From: Geobacillus icigianus
Lineage (GTDB): Bacteria; Bacillota; Bacilli; Bacillales; Anoxybacillaceae
Length of the DNA: 40,047 nucleotides
Direction: 5' to 3'
Assembly: GCF_000750005.1 (NCBI RefSeq)
Contig: NZ_JPYA01000200.1
Span: forward strand, 1 to 40,047
Shown here: positions 7,867 to 17,122 of the stretch, one piece after another
Layout of the letters: every line of letters begins with the position of its first letter
Numbering within the stretch: position 1 is the stretch's first letter
Notes under the pieces: model-generated
Databases searched by the model: none
Told to the model about the DNA's origin: nothing
Seen by the model: only the letters and a program-made list of their open reading frames with translations
Translations under genes and position numbers: made by a program

Positions 7867-9057
7867 ATGGCGAAAGTGCTAGCCATTAATGCAGGAAGTT
7901 CCTCGTTGAAGTTTCAGCTGTTTGAGATGCCGGCGGAAACGGTGCTGACCAAAGGGGTGGTCGAACGGATCGGTTTTGACGACGCGATTTTTACCATCGT
8001 CGTAAACGGCGAAAAGCATCAAGAAGTGACGGCGATTCCGGACCATGCCGCGGCGGTGAAAATGCTGCTGGATAAACTCATTCGCTACGGCATCATCCGT
8101 TCGTTTGCCGAGATCGATGGCATCGGGCACCGCGTCGTCCACGGCGGCGAAAAGTTCAGCGATTCGGTGCTGATTACCGATGAAGTGATCCGGCAAATCG
8201 AAGAGGTGTCCGAGCTCGCTCCCCTTCATAATCCGGCCAACCTCGTCGGCATTCGGGCGTTTCAGGAAGTGCTGCCGGACGTGCCGGCGGTGGCGGTATT
8301 TGATACGGCGTTTCACCAAACGATGCCGGAACAATCGTTTTTATACAGCTTGCCGTACGAGTATTACACGAAATATGGGATTCGCAAATACGGATTCCAC
8401 GGCACGTCGCACAAATACGTCACCCAGCGAGCGGCGGAGCTTCTCGGCCGACCGATCGAACAGCTGCGCCTCATCTCGTGCCATTTAGGCAACGGAGCGA
8501 GCATCGCGGCGGTGGAGGGCGGCAAGTCGATCGACACGTCCATGGGCTTCACCCCATTAGCCGGCGTGGCGATGGGGACGCGCTCCGGCAACATCGACCC
8601 GGCGCTCATCCCGTACATTATGGAAAAAACGGGAATGACCGCCGATGAAGTGATTGACGTGCTGAACAAAAAGAGCGGCATGCTCGGTATATCCGGCATC
8701 TCGAGCGATTTGCGCGACTTGGAAAAAGCGGCCGCCGAAGGCAATGCGCGCGCGGAACTCGCGCTTGAAGTGTTTGCGAACCGGATTCATAAATACATCG
8801 GCTCGTATGCGGCGCGCATGTGCGGGGTCGATGCCATCATCTTCACCGCCGGCATCGGCGAAAACAGCGACGTCGTGCGGGCGAAAGTCTTGCGCGGCCT
8901 CGAGTTCATGGGAGTGTACTGGGATCCGATCCTCAACAAAGTGCGCGGCAAGGAAGCGTTCATCAGCTATCCGCACTCGCCGGTCAAAGTGCTCGTCATT
9001 CCGACGAACGAAGAGGTGATGATCGCCCGCGATGTGATGCGGCTGGCGCATTTGTAA
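7867..9057 (+). CDS. ackA: Acetate kinase
   Basis: Cytoplasmic enzyme that converts acetyl phosphate and ADP to acetate and ATP (overflow metabolism, with phosphotransacetylase). The 396-residue length is standard. Landmarks are [12 protein letters not shown] near the N terminus, [31 protein letters not shown], the CHLGNGAS phosphate loop, [17 protein letters not shown] and FTAGIGENS near the C terminus. The ATG at 7867 was chosen because AAAAAGGAG precedes it and the product begins [12 protein letters not shown]; an in-frame start 135 bases upstream would lie before the promoter. Regulation by CcpA is suggested by the dyad at 7722-7738. Confidence 0.98.
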   Translation: MAKVLAINAGSSSLKFQLFEMPAETVLTKGVVERIGFDDAIFTIVVNGEKHQEVTAIPDHAAAVKMLLDKLIRYGIIRSFAEIDGIGHRVVHGGEKFSDSVLITDEVIRQIEEVSELAPLHNPANLVGIRAFQEVLPDVPAVAVFDTAFHQTMPEQSFLYSLPYEYYTKYGIRKYGFHGTSHKYVTQRAAELLGRPIEQLRLISCHLGNGASIAAVEGGKSIDTSMGFTPLAGVAMGTRSGNIDPALIPYIMEKTGMTADEVIDVLNKKSGMLGISGISSDLRDLEKAAAEGNARAELALEVFANRIHKYIGSYAARMCGVDAIIFTAGIGENSDVVRAKVLRGLEFMGVYWDPILNKVRGKEAFISYPHSPVKVLVIPTNEEVMIARDVMRLAHL

Positions 9058-9091
9058 ACAAAGTGCCAAGGAGTTTCATAAATCAACAAAC

Positions 9092-9143
9092 AAAAGGCTG
9101 TTCACAAAAGATCGTATTTTGACCTTTTGGAACAGCCTTTTCA
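9092..9143 (+). terminator. Bidirectional terminator between ackA and tetR
   Basis: AAAAGGCTGTTC and GAACAGCCTTTT form a long stem extended by CAAAAG/CTTTTG pairs, with a T-rich end on one strand and an A-rich end on the other. The flanking genes are convergent. Confidence 0.85.
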
Positions 9144-9188
9144 TTATTGAGCAAGCCGAACAGAAAACATGTGAAAAAGGAACAGCCG

Positions 9189-9794
9189 CTAGGTTGGCAA
9201 AGCAAATCCTTTTTCTAAATATCCCAATGCTTCGTCGATTACCTTCATATAGTCCGTTTCATGATGCTGGACACAATAAAATTGCATTGATAATACTGCT
9301 CCCATTAATGCTCCAGTAAGAGTGAGCACAAAAATGTCATCATGCTTGCGGCTCATACGTTCGGCTAACAGTCGAGAAATCATTTCCGCGGTTGCGGTGA
9401 CTTGATGAAATGCCGCTGCCCGCAGTTCCCGCACTGTCAAAGCAAGTTCGATGCGCTCGCGAATGGCAGAACGCTCAGCTTCAGACAGACTGTTAAACAC
9501 TTCTTTCAGCGCCAGACGAAACGCTTGAATCGGATGAAGGTGATGTGGTTGTTTCCGGAATGCATCTATGATCAGCGGATCATAATCGTCATCTAACACA
9601 ACCGATTCTTTTGTTGGAAAATAACGAAAAAAGGTGCTGGGCGAGATTTCGGCCGCATTCGCGATTTGCTCGACTGTTGTTGCATGGTAGCCTTGCTCGC
9701 GAAAGAGGCGCAAGGCGCTTTGTTGAATGAGTGCTCTAGTCTTCGCTTTTTTTCGCTCTCTTAGCCCTGATTGAGATTGCTCCTGTGAAGACAT
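9189..9794 (-). CDS. TetR-family repressor
   Basis: A 201-residue regulator. Its N-terminal DNA-binding domain is plain: KTRALIQQSALRLFREQGYH, then TTVEQIANAAEISPSTFFRYF and PTKESVV (about residues 18-65). The C-terminal half is helical and would bind the inducer; no ligand can be named. The second ATG (9794) lies 7 bases after GGAGG and is preferred over the adjacent ATG at 9797. It lies 97 bases downstream of an EmrB/QacA-type exporter on the same strand, so it probably regulates that exporter. The spacer contains the imperfect dyad AGATATTGTCTTTATCT (about 9827-9843), and a second candidate operator sits at the exporter promoter. Confidence 0.9.
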   Translation of the reverse strand: MSSQEQSQSGLRERKKAKTRALIQQSALRLFREQGYHATTVEQIANAAEISPSTFFRYFPTKESVVLDDDYDPLIIDAFRKQPHHLHPIQAFRLALKEVFNSLSEAERSAIRERIELALTVRELRAAAFHQVTATAEMISRLLAERMSRKHDDIFVLTLTGALMGAVLSMQFYCVQHHETDYMKVIDEALGYLEKGFALPT

Positions 9795-9891
9795 CATTTC
9801 ACCTCCGCCCCATAGATTGTCTGAGGAAAATAAGAGATATTGTCTTTATCTATAGTGTACAGCTTTTTCATCAGGGGCACAAATCCGTCAT

Positions 9892-11403
9892 TTAATGGAC
9901 TGACATTCTTTGTTTTGATTTGCTAGAGAATTGGTTAGGCAAAAAGGCGAATGACAAAATTGCGCCCAATATCGCGATTCCGCAACACGTCCATAGCATG
10001 GCCTCCATTCCATGAACAAAAGCTTTGCGCACAGAAGAGAGTAGTTGCATCGATTGGATTTGATGTGCTGCTTCCACCCCTGTTGATACGCTTTGTTTTA
10101 CTATAGGTTTAAGCTGACTCGGCAACTGGATTGCTTCTATACGACTGCGATACTGTGAATTTACAATCGTGCCTAAAACGGCTACTCCAATCGACCCTCC
10201 GGCTTGCCGCAATGCCATAATGAGTGCTGAACCAACCCCGCTTCGTTCCGCCGACAGTTCTCCTAAAGCTGCATCCATGGCAGTGGGAAGCGCTAATCCT
10301 AAGCCGATCCCCACTATCGTGATCCAAAGAGCGATAAATTTGTATGGATGGTCGATCTGCGTCGTTCCGCCGATGCCTAACCCGATGGCAAGAAAGACAA
10401 AACCGATGAAGGCGTTGCTTTTGGGTCCAATTTTTTCCAAGAGGAAATCGGCCGACTTGGCTCCGACGATCAGCCCTCCAATGAGAGGGAGCAAACGCAA
10501 ACCTGTTTCCAGTGTATCGTTGCCTTCTACTGATTGGAAATATTGGGGCAACGTGAATAAGAGACCGAACAGCGCATATGTGGCCAATGTGGCTAATATC
10601 GCCCCGAAAGTAAAGCTGCGGGAACGAAAAAGGGAAAGATCAACAAGTGGATGTTTGACCTTTTTCTCCAATATGGCAAACACAGACAGCATGAAGCATC
10701 CAATGGCCAGAAAGAGAATGACTTCATTATGGCTCCATCCTTTTTCTCCAGCTTTAATGGCTCCATACGTGATCGATACAAGACCGGCGCTTGATGTCAA
10801 GACTCCGAGCCAGTCGAGTTTAGAATGATGAGGGCTGCGCGACTCCGGCATGAGCCAAGAGACCGCTGCAAGCGCGACAACAACAAAGGGAAGATTCAAT
10901 AAGAAGACCGATCCCCATTGGTAATGTTCAAGCAACCATCCACCGACAATGGGCCCAAGTGGAATCCCCAACATATTCGCTGTCGCCCAAATCATCATTG
11001 CCTTCGTGCGCTCCCGTTCGGAAAACAGCACAGGAAGAATGGAGATCGATAATGGGATCAGAAAAGCGGCTCCTAATCCAAGAAATGTCCTCATCCAGAT
11101 CAATATTTCCGGAGAATTCGAATAAGCGCAGCCTATAGAAGCCAATCCAAATAAACATAAGGCAAATAACAGCAGCCTTTTCCGACCGAAACGGTCACCT
11201 AGCATGCCGGCTGGAAGAAGGAAGGCGGCCATGGCCAAATTGTACGAATCTACAAACCATTGAAGATCGCTTGTTGACGCATGGAGTTCTGTGGCTAAAG
11301 TTGGCAACGCTACATTCAAAATTGTGATATCTAGCCCTACTGCAATCAAACCTAGTGATAATGAACCAAGAATCCACCATCTTTTCATATTGGTGTTTTG
11401 CAT
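9892..11403 (-). CDS. MFS drug exporter, DHA2 (EmrB/QacA) family
   Basis: A 503-residue, 14-helix proton-coupled exporter. It has motif A in AGMLGDRFGRKRLLL (after TM2), an arginine-containing motif B in RTFLGLGAAFLIP, and motif C in GIPLGPIVGGWLL, as in QacA/EmrB/LfrA-type multidrug exporters. The length fits the 14-TM group. The ATG at 11403 follows AGAGGG by 8 bases; 13 further in-frame codons upstream lie across the promoter. The TetR gene follows on the same strand. Substrates are unknown; hydrophobic cations or antibiotics are typical for the family. This pair interrupts the conserved ackA neighbourhood. Confidence 0.92.
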   Translation of the reverse strand: MQNTNMKRWWILGSLSLGLIAVGLDITILNVALPTLATELHASTSDLQWFVDSYNLAMAAFLLPAGMLGDRFGRKRLLLFALCLFGLASIGCAYSNSPEILIWMRTFLGLGAAFLIPLSISILPVLFSERERTKAMMIWATANMLGIPLGPIVGGWLLEHYQWGSVFLLNLPFVVVALAAVSWLMPESRSPHHSKLDWLGVLTSSAGLVSITYGAIKAGEKGWSHNEVILFLAIGCFMLSVFAILEKKVKHPLVDLSLFRSRSFTFGAILATLATYALFGLLFTLPQYFQSVEGNDTLETGLRLLPLIGGLIVGAKSADFLLEKIGPKSNAFIGFVFLAIGLGIGGTTQIDHPYKFIALWITIVGIGLGLALPTAMDAALGELSAERSGVGSALIMALRQAGGSIGVAVLGTIVNSQYRSRIEAIQLPSQLKPIVKQSVSTGVEAAHQIQSMQLLSSVRKAFVHGMEAMLWTCCGIAILGAILSFAFLPNQFSSKSKQRMSVH

Positions 11404-11435
11404 GTATAATCCCTCTCTTTCTGTAATAATATTAT

Positions 11436-11476
11436 ATTTCATTTGAAATTTTATATAAAATGAATGTAAATGTCAA
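11436..11476 (-). promoter_or_regulatory. Promoter and candidate TetR operator of the exporter
   Basis: On the minus strand TTGACA (11476-11471), a 17-base spacer and TAAAAT (11453-11448) form a strong SigA promoter. Directly at the -10/start region lies the palindrome ATTTCATTTGAAAT (11436-11449), well placed for repressor binding. The operator role is inferred. Confidence 0.65.
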
Positions 11477-11920
11477 TTTATATTTTATGTCTTTTTTTGG
11501 AGGTAGAATTCAGTGCCTTCCATGGAAGTCAGGCCACCATTGAAAAACAGTTTATCTTCAATCAAGAAAACTAGCTATAGAGGTGGTCGAAACTCGAAAG
11601 GAGAGGGGAAAAGAACCAACATGCTTGCAGCATACTTTAGATCTGCCTTCATTGTTTTGCCTAAGAACTGAAAGTATGGCGCAACCATAATCCGAACCTG
11701 GCCAAGCTCGCCGAATTGTGTGGCAACGGTTAGCAGGATGAATGATGTGAGGGATATTTCATATGTGCAGCAACATCGATTTTTCGCTTCTGGAGAGAGG
11801 GGGGCGGTGGCTATCCCGGTATCTTGGCTGGTTTGTTTCCCCCTCAAAATTCGGAATGGTGCATCGTTTTGTTTTGACTTATGGTGGAAGGGGAGAAAGG
11901 TATGGAAGGAGGGAATGAAC
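11477..11920. other. Spacer without a convincing gene
   Basis: This stretch separates the minus-strand exporter from the first SCP2-like gene. A 90-codon minus-strand open frame (11575-11847) has no recognisable domain and no good ribosome site, and may be a decayed gene end. Base composition is lower in GC than in the following cluster. No clear promoter for the downstream gene was found. Confidence 0.4.
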
Positions 11921-12433
11921 GTGCCTATTTTTCGTGATGATGTCCATTTTTATCGGGTTATCGGCGAATTCATGAATATTGCGACTCGTGAACGAACATG
12001 GGAAGAGCTGCGCGCATGGTGGGGCCATCATCCCGCCTATTATGAACAAGGGAACGAATTGGAGCAAATCAACCGCATCGGCGAGCAAATCCGCCGTTCC
12101 CGCGCCGCGTTCGTCTTTTACTTGACCGATCCGGAAGCGGTCATCAGCATCGATGCGAGGCGGCCAACGCCCGGCGAACATTACGAAGTGCTGTTCGGAC
12201 GGGGGCTCGATCAGCCTGACGTCGCCATTGTAACAACCGGGGACGTCGCCCATCAATTTTGGGGTGGCAATATTAGCGTCCCGTTAGCCCTCATAACGGG
12301 AAAAATGAGAGTCAAAGGGTCGAAAGCGAAGGCGCTCCAGCTGCTGCCGCGCATCGTGCCGGCGTTTCCGCTTTACCGGCGCTACTTGGAGCTCATCGAT
12401 GAGCCAGCGCTTCTGCGGGCGCTGCAGACGTAA
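11921..12433 (+). CDS. SCP2-like sterol-carrier-type protein
   Basis: A soluble protein of about 170 residues whose C-terminal two thirds resemble the SCP2 lipid-carrier fold. Visible elements are AFVFYLTDPEAVISID (about residues 62-77), the ligand-tunnel strand region HYEVLFGRGLDQPDVAIV, and the late TGKMRVKGSKAKALQLLPRI stretch, which matches the GKLKIKGN-type turn of SCP2 domains. AAGGAGG (11906-11912) lies only 2 bases before an ATG at 11915 but 8 bases before the GTG at 11921, so the GTG is the likely start. It is the first of three SCP2-like genes in the cluster and resembles the one at 24063. A lipid-binding role is inferred from fold resemblance. Confidence 0.7.
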   Translation: MPIFRDDVHFYRVIGEFMNIATRERTWEELRAWWGHHPAYYEQGNELEQINRIGEQIRRSRAAFVFYLTDPEAVISIDARRPTPGEHYEVLFGRGLDQPDVAIVTTGDVAHQFWGGNISVPLALITGKMRVKGSKAKALQLLPRIVPAFPLYRRYLELIDEPALLRALQT

Positions 12434-12568
12434 AAACATCGGGAAACGCCAAGGGCGAGAAGGGAAAGTCCCGACAAAGTTCGGGATAGGACGGCGGTGG
12501 GAAAGGCGATATAGTAAAAGTGCGGAAATAAATTTCAGATAGTTCAAAATTTTAGGGAGGATATGAAG

Positions 12569-12913
12569 ATGATAGCCGTAAAAGACATTTTTCAGCTGAT
12601 CGACTCGCAGTTGAAGGAAGACCCGTCCCGCGCTGATGGGATTGTCGCCGTGTACCAATTCAATTTGAGCGGAGCTGATGCGGGGGTGTATCAAGTCGTC
12701 CTGCGCCCGGATGCCGGATTTGTCGTTGAAGGAGAACAGGAGACGCCCGATTGCACGCTCAGCATGGACAGCGACGATTTCAAAAAAATGGTCGACGGCG
12801 AGCTCAACGGAACGGAAGCGTTCATGAGCGGGCGGCTTCTCATCGATGGGGATATGGGGTTGGCGCTGCGGCTGCAGGAAGTGTTGGCTGCCTACAACAG
12901 CGCCAACCAATGA
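12569..12913 (+). CDS. SCP2 sterol-binding domain protein
   Basis: A 114-residue stand-alone SCP2 domain. The pattern is canonical: GIVAVYQFNLSGADAGVYQVVL (about residues 26-47), then PDCTLSMDSDDFKKMVDGEL (about 69-88), then EAFMSGRLLIDGDMGLALRL near the end. SCP2 domains bind long-chain acyl-CoA, fatty acids or sterols and often accompany thiolases or acyl-CoA enzymes. The ATG at 12569 is 8 bases after AGGGAGG; the ATG at 12563 is too close. The acyl-CoA synthetase gene begins about 110 bases downstream in the same direction, consistent with a lipid-shuttling role in that pathway. Confidence 0.9.
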   Translation: MIAVKDIFQLIDSQLKEDPSRADGIVAVYQFNLSGADAGVYQVVLRPDAGFVVEGEQETPDCTLSMDSDDFKKMVDGELNGTEAFMSGRLLIDGDMGLALRLQEVLAAYNSANQ

Positions 12914-13025
12914 GCAAAGCGGGATGTTCCAAGAGCGGTGACAGCATAGAGCAACAGGCAAACAAAGACGGCGGGCTTGCCCTTTTCCATCAGCCCGCCC
13001 ATTTTGGCTAAAAGGAGACGAGGGC

Positions 13026-14570
13026 ATGGATTTGCGCACGATTTGGACAAAAAACATCGAGCAGTTCGGTCCTTACGCGGCGTTGATATTTGAAGGAAAA
13101 GAGTACACGAACGTCGAGTGCGACGCCCGTTCGTCCCAATTGGCTCACACGTTGATCGAGCTAGGGGTCAGGCCGGGCGACCGCGTTGTCGTGACGATGC
13201 CGAACAGCCCGGAAGTCGTGATCGCCTTCAGCGGTGTCGTGAAGGCCGGTGCAGTCGTTGTGCCGGTGTTGCCGCTATTGCAGGCGCAGGAACTCCATTA
13301 CATTTTTCAAGATTGCGAACCGAAAGTCGTGCTGACAGCGGAAATGTTGCTCGGGAAAGTGAGAGAAGCGGCGCGCGATTTGCTGCGCTCACCGTCCGTG
13401 TTGACGCTCGAGCCTTCTAACTCGCCTCACTCGCTGTGGGAGAGGATCAAGCAGGCCCTGGCCACTCTGCCGGAGGTGGAAATCACGGACAACGACGCGG
13501 CCGCCTTGCTTTATACATCAGGAACAACCGGCCAGCCGAAGGGGGTCGTGCTGACGCACCGCAACTTGTACGCCAATGCCGAAGCGGCGGCCGAAATGGC
13601 CAAGCTGCTGCAAATGAAGAGCGATCGTGTCGGCCTCGGGGTGTTGCCGATTTCTCATGCGTTCGGTTTTACGATGATGAATGTGGCGCTGCTGCTTGGT
13701 GAACGTGTCGTTCTTCTGCCGTATTTCGAGCCGAAAAAAGTGCTTGCAGCCATCGAAATGTACCGGGTCACGCACACCGCGATGGTGCCGGCCATGTTTC
13801 ACGCCTTGTGTCATGTTCCTGAGGCCGATCGGTATGACACCTCCAGCCTAGTGGCCTGCGTGTCCGGCTCCGCCTCGCTGCCGCCGGCGCTTGCCGAACG
13901 GTTTCAGCGCCAGTTTGGCTGCTTGATTTTGGAAGGCTACGGCCTGTCAGAAGCGGCGCCCATCGTTACAGCAACCGATCCGACGAAACCGATCAAGCCC
14001 GGATCGGTCGGGCTGCCGCTGCCGGGGGTGAAGGTCGCCGTTGTCGATGAACAAGGAAATCCTCTGCCGCCCAATGAGGTGGGGGAGCTGATTGTTTCTG
14101 GGCCGAACGTGTTTTGCGGCTACTATGGAAAAGACGAAGAAACGCGTCGAGCGCTGCGCGACGGTTGGCTGTACACCGGGGACATGGCGCGCATCGATGA
14201 AGACGGGTACGTGTTTATCGTCGACCGGAAAAAAGATGTCATCATCCGCGGCGGATTCAACATTTACCCGCGCGATCTTGAAGAGCTGCTCATGTCGCAT
14301 CCTGATGTGCTGGAAGCGGGCGTTGTCGGCGTTCCGTCGCCGAGGATGGGAGAAGAAGTCGCCGCTTACGTCGTCATCCGCCGCGGGGCGAGCGTGACGG
14401 AAGAGGAACTCATTCGCTTTTGCCAAGAGAAAGTGGCGAAATACAAAAGCCCGCGCTTTTTGAAGATCGTCGGTTATTTGCCAAAAAATTTGCTCGGGAA
14501 AACGGACAAGAAAACGTTGCGCGAGTGGGCGAACGAGTTCGTTCCCGCCGCTGTGGACGGGAATGAATAA
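13026..14570 (+). CDS. Long/medium-chain acyl-CoA synthetase (FadD-like)
   Basis: A 514-residue AMP-forming ligase that activates a fatty or related carboxylic acid to its acyl-CoA thioester. The P-loop is YTSGTTGQPKGV (about residues 162-173), followed by GYGLSEAAPIV (about 303-313), YTGDMARIDEDGYVFIVDRK with the DRKKDVIIRGGFNIYP hinge, and the catalytic lysine in the LLGKTDKKTL C terminus. The start follows AAAAGGAGACGAGGG. It precedes the acyl-CoA dehydrogenase pair by 45 bases and very probably supplies their substrate. The exact acid is not predictable; the RGGFNIYP hinge fits FadD-type fatty acid ligases more than acetyl-CoA synthetase. Confidence 0.92.
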   Translation: MDLRTIWTKNIEQFGPYAALIFEGKEYTNVECDARSSQLAHTLIELGVRPGDRVVVTMPNSPEVVIAFSGVVKAGAVVVPVLPLLQAQELHYIFQDCEPKVVLTAEMLLGKVREAARDLLRSPSVLTLEPSNSPHSLWERIKQALATLPEVEITDNDAAALLYTSGTTGQPKGVVLTHRNLYANAEAAAEMAKLLQMKSDRVGLGVLPISHAFGFTMMNVALLLGERVVLLPYFEPKKVLAAIEMYRVTHTAMVPAMFHALCHVPEADRYDTSSLVACVSGSASLPPALAERFQRQFGCLILEGYGLSEAAPIVTATDPTKPIKPGSVGLPLPGVKVAVVDEQGNPLPPNEVGELIVSGPNVFCGYYGKDEETRRALRDGWLYTGDMARIDEDGYVFIVDRKKDVIIRGGFNIYPRDLEELLMSHPDVLEAGVVGVPSPRMGEEVAAYVVIRRGASVTEEELIRFCQEKVAKYKSPRFLKIVGYLPKNLLGKTDKKTLREWANEFVPAAVDGNE

Positions 14571-14615
14571 GCGGAACGCGCCCCGTTGTGATTGGCATAA
14601 AAGGAGGGAGAAACG

Positions 14616-15740
14616 ATGATCTCATTTCGGCCGACCGAAGAGGAGCGGGCGTTTTGCGAAGTGGCGAAAACGATCGCCGTTGAAGAGATGCGGCCGAGCG
14701 CCCGCGACTGTGAACAGCGCCGTTCTGTAAGCGCATCCATCGCCAAACGCCTTCACGAGTTGGGATTTTTAGGGCTTGAACTTCCCGAAAGCTGGGGTGG
14801 GCTGGAACTTCCGCTCATATCCCAAGCGCAAATTTGGCAAGTGCTCAGCTATGGGGATTTAGGGATTGTTCAAGGGCTTCCCGGACCCGGGGAAGCTGCC
14901 TCGCTCATGCGTCAGGCGCCTGAGCATCCCGTTTGGCGACCGTATCGGGACGCGGGGCAAACGGGAATATGGCCGACGGTGGCCTTCATCGACGGTGAAG
15001 AAACGATCGAGGTCCGCCGCAGCCGCGACGGTTATCGGCTCAACGGGACATCCGCGCCAGTCCGGCGCGCCGCTTTTGCCGATTGGGTGGTTGCAGCCGG
15101 CAAGGATAACGAGGGGGAACCGGTCATTGTCGTTTTCGATGAGCGCACATGGGAGACAATCGAAGGCGATTTCCGCCTCGGGCTGCTGGCCGCGGGGCTT
15201 GGGCGCATTCGCTTTTCCGATGTGTTCGCGGGCAACGACCGCGTGCTTGCCCGCGGAGAGGAGGCGTCGGCCTTGCTTGGGCACGCCCGCGCCCGCCAGT
15301 GCGTGCTTGAAGCGGCGAAGGAAGTCGGGTTGATGGAAGCGGCGCTCGATTACACTATCGAATACACGGCTGGCCGCAAGGCGTTCGGACAGGAAATCGC
15401 CAAATTCCAAGGTGTATCGTTTACGGTTGCGGAAATGGCGTTTGAATGCCGCGGGGCCCGGAACATCGCTTGGGCCGCCGCTTGCCGCGTTGACGAGCAA
15501 GGAAGGGCGGCGGAAGGCTTCGCTTGGCGGGCGCTCGCCCGCGCCCATCGGTCGGTGCGCTACGTCACCGATCAAGCCGTGCAAATGCTGGGCGGGCATG
15601 GCTATGTGCAAGAATATCCGGCCGAAAAATGGATGCGCGACGCCCAAGCGCAAGTGCTGCTGTATGCCCGGGAAACGGACTGGTTCATCCGCCGCGGCGA
15701 ACAGCTGCTGGACGAACGGAAAGAGAGGGTTGCACCGTGA
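14616..15740 (+). CDS. Acyl-CoA dehydrogenase subunit lacking the usual catalytic glutamate
   Basis: A 374-residue acyl-CoA dehydrogenase fold protein. It keeps the C-terminal FAD-contact motifs GRKAFGQEIAKFQG (253-266) and MLGGHGYVQEYPAEKWMRD (324-342), but the segment aligned with IYEGT, which carries the catalytic base in most family members, reads VLLYARE (about 347-353) without the glutamate. The mid-domain TEPxxGSD/ITNG motifs are also missing. The start follows AAAGGAGGGAG. It overlaps the next gene by 4 bases; that gene has the missing motifs and lacks the ones kept here. The pair therefore probably forms a heteromeric enzyme with one active site per pair, as in mycobacterial FadE partners. 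Confidence 0.88.
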   Translation: MISFRPTEEERAFCEVAKTIAVEEMRPSARDCEQRRSVSASIAKRLHELGFLGLELPESWGGLELPLISQAQIWQVLSYGDLGIVQGLPGPGEAASLMRQAPEHPVWRPYRDAGQTGIWPTVAFIDGEETIEVRRSRDGYRLNGTSAPVRRAAFADWVVAAGKDNEGEPVIVVFDERTWETIEGDFRLGLLAAGLGRIRFSDVFAGNDRVLARGEEASALLGHARARQCVLEAAKEVGLMEAALDYTIEYTAGRKAFGQEIAKFQGVSFTVAEMAFECRGARNIAWAAACRVDEQGRAAEGFAWRALARAHRSVRYVTDQAVQMLGGHGYVQEYPAEKWMRDAQAQVLLYARETDWFIRRGEQLLDERKERVAP

Positions 15741-16951
15741 TTTCATTTGCGTTGTCACCGCAGCAAAAACAAATCAAAGAGCTCGTTCATTGGTTCGCCC
15801 AACACGAAGTGCGCCCGCTTGCCCTCGAGGCCGACCGGCTCGGACGGGTCCCGGAGGAGTGGCTGCAAAAAGTGAACAAAATGGGCATCCAGCTGAACAC
15901 ATCGTCATTCGGCGGCGGGCGGTCGGCGCCAGCGGCGGGGCAGAAACCGGACAAAAAAGAACGCGAAGGCAACCGCGTGGCGGTGATTGCCGCCGAGGAG
16001 CTCGCGTGGGGCTGCCCGGCCATTGCCTTATCCCTTCCCGGTCCCGGCCTTGGCGGGCCGCCGATCCAGTCAAGCGGCACTCCGGAACAGAAGCAGCGCT
16101 TTTTATCGATATTTACGAAAGACGAACCGCGCTGGGGGGCGTACGCGCTGACCGAACCGGAGGCCGGTTCGGATGCGTCCGGCATTCGGACGACAGCGAG
16201 AAAAGTTGACGGCGGCTATGTGTTGAACGGGCAAAAAATTTTCATTACCAACGGTGCTCGCGCTTCATGGGTCGTCGTGTTCGCCACGGTCGATCCGAAG
16301 CTCGGCCGCGCCGGACACCGGGCGTTTGTCGTCGAAAAAGGGACGCCGGGCTTTTTGGCAACGCGCACCGTCCATAAAATGGGGCTGCGCGCCAACGAGA
16401 CAGCGGAGCTCGTGTTTGAAGACTGCTTCGTCCCGGCGGAAAACTTGCTCGGTGGAGAGGAGTTGTACAGCGCCGCGGCCCATCAACCATCCGGATTTCA
16501 AGTGGCGATGAAAACGTTCGATAGCACGAGGCCGATCGTTGCCGCCATGGCGGTCGGCATCGCCCGCGCGGCTTACGAATATACGCTCGAGATCGTTCGC
16601 CGCGATTATCCGAAGCAAGGGCGGCTGTACTATGAAGCGGCTGAGCTGCTCGCCGAGGCGGAACAAGAGATCGATGCGGCGCGGCTGCTCACGTGGGAAG
16701 CGGCGTGGAAAGCGGACATCGGCGAAGCGAACGCGATGGAAGCGGCGATTTGCAAAGCGGTGGCTGGCAAAATGGCGCTGCGCGTATGCGCGATGTGCCT
16801 TGAGCTGCTCGGCCCGGTCGGTCTTGATGGGCATTTGGTGGAGAAACTGTATCGCGACGTGAAAGTGTTTGATATTTTTGAAGGCACACAGCAAATTCAG
16901 CGCCTTGTCACCGCCCGACGGTTGTATGCGCCATACGGCGTCCATGTATAA
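15737..16951 (+). CDS. Acyl-CoA dehydrogenase, catalytic subunit of a pair
   Basis: A 404-residue acyl-CoA dehydrogenase. The mid-domain motifs are intact: YALTEPEAGSD (136-146) and FITNGA (169-174), and the catalytic glutamate is present as E382 in FDIFEGTQQIQRL. The arginine/FG motif that normally contacts FAD of the neighbour subunit is replaced by YPKQGRLYYEAAEL, and the GGxGY loop is LGPVGLDGH. The GTG start at 15737 overlaps the stop of the upstream gene (GTGA) and follows GAGAGGG, so translation is coupled. Residues 56-80 carry a Gly/Lys-rich stretch (GGGRSAPAAGQKPDKK) that interrupts the usual N-terminal helices. Desaturation of an acyl-CoA is the expected reaction. Confidence 0.9.
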   Translation: MISFALSPQQKQIKELVHWFAQHEVRPLALEADRLGRVPEEWLQKVNKMGIQLNTSSFGGGRSAPAAGQKPDKKEREGNRVAVIAAEELAWGCPAIALSLPGPGLGGPPIQSSGTPEQKQRFLSIFTKDEPRWGAYALTEPEAGSDASGIRTTARKVDGGYVLNGQKIFITNGARASWVVVFATVDPKLGRAGHRAFVVEKGTPGFLATRTVHKMGLRANETAELVFEDCFVPAENLLGGEELYSAAAHQPSGFQVAMKTFDSTRPIVAAMAVGIARAAYEYTLEIVRRDYPKQGRLYYEAAELLAEAEQEIDAARLLTWEAAWKADIGEANAMEAAICKAVAGKMALRVCAMCLELLGPVGLDGHLVEKLYRDVKVFDIFEGTQQIQRLVTARRLYAPYGVHV

Positions 16952-16961
16952 CGTCTCCTAT

Positions 16962-16994
16962 GCCCAACTCGTTTCGGGCGGAACGAGCTTGGGC
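16962..16994. other. Hairpin in the spacer before enoyl-CoA hydratase
   Basis: GCCCAACTCGTT and AACGAGCTTGGGC can pair with one bulged base around an 8-base loop. There is no T-run, so it may attenuate or protect the operon message rather than end it. Confidence 0.45.
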
Positions 16995-17122
16995 GCTCTG
17001 ACTCGCAGTCGCCAAGGATATCCCCGCCCGATCGGCATCGGTTCCCGGTCGATTCGGTCGTCATCGGAGCGGCCAGCGCCGTTGGCGGGGGCATCGCAGC
17101 GAACGAAAGGAGAGAGTGTGAC

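Noticed and set aside
11575..11847. Minus-strand 90-codon frame as a gene or transposase remnant
   Set aside because: No recognised motif, no ribosome site and no inverted repeats; kept only as a note in the spacer.
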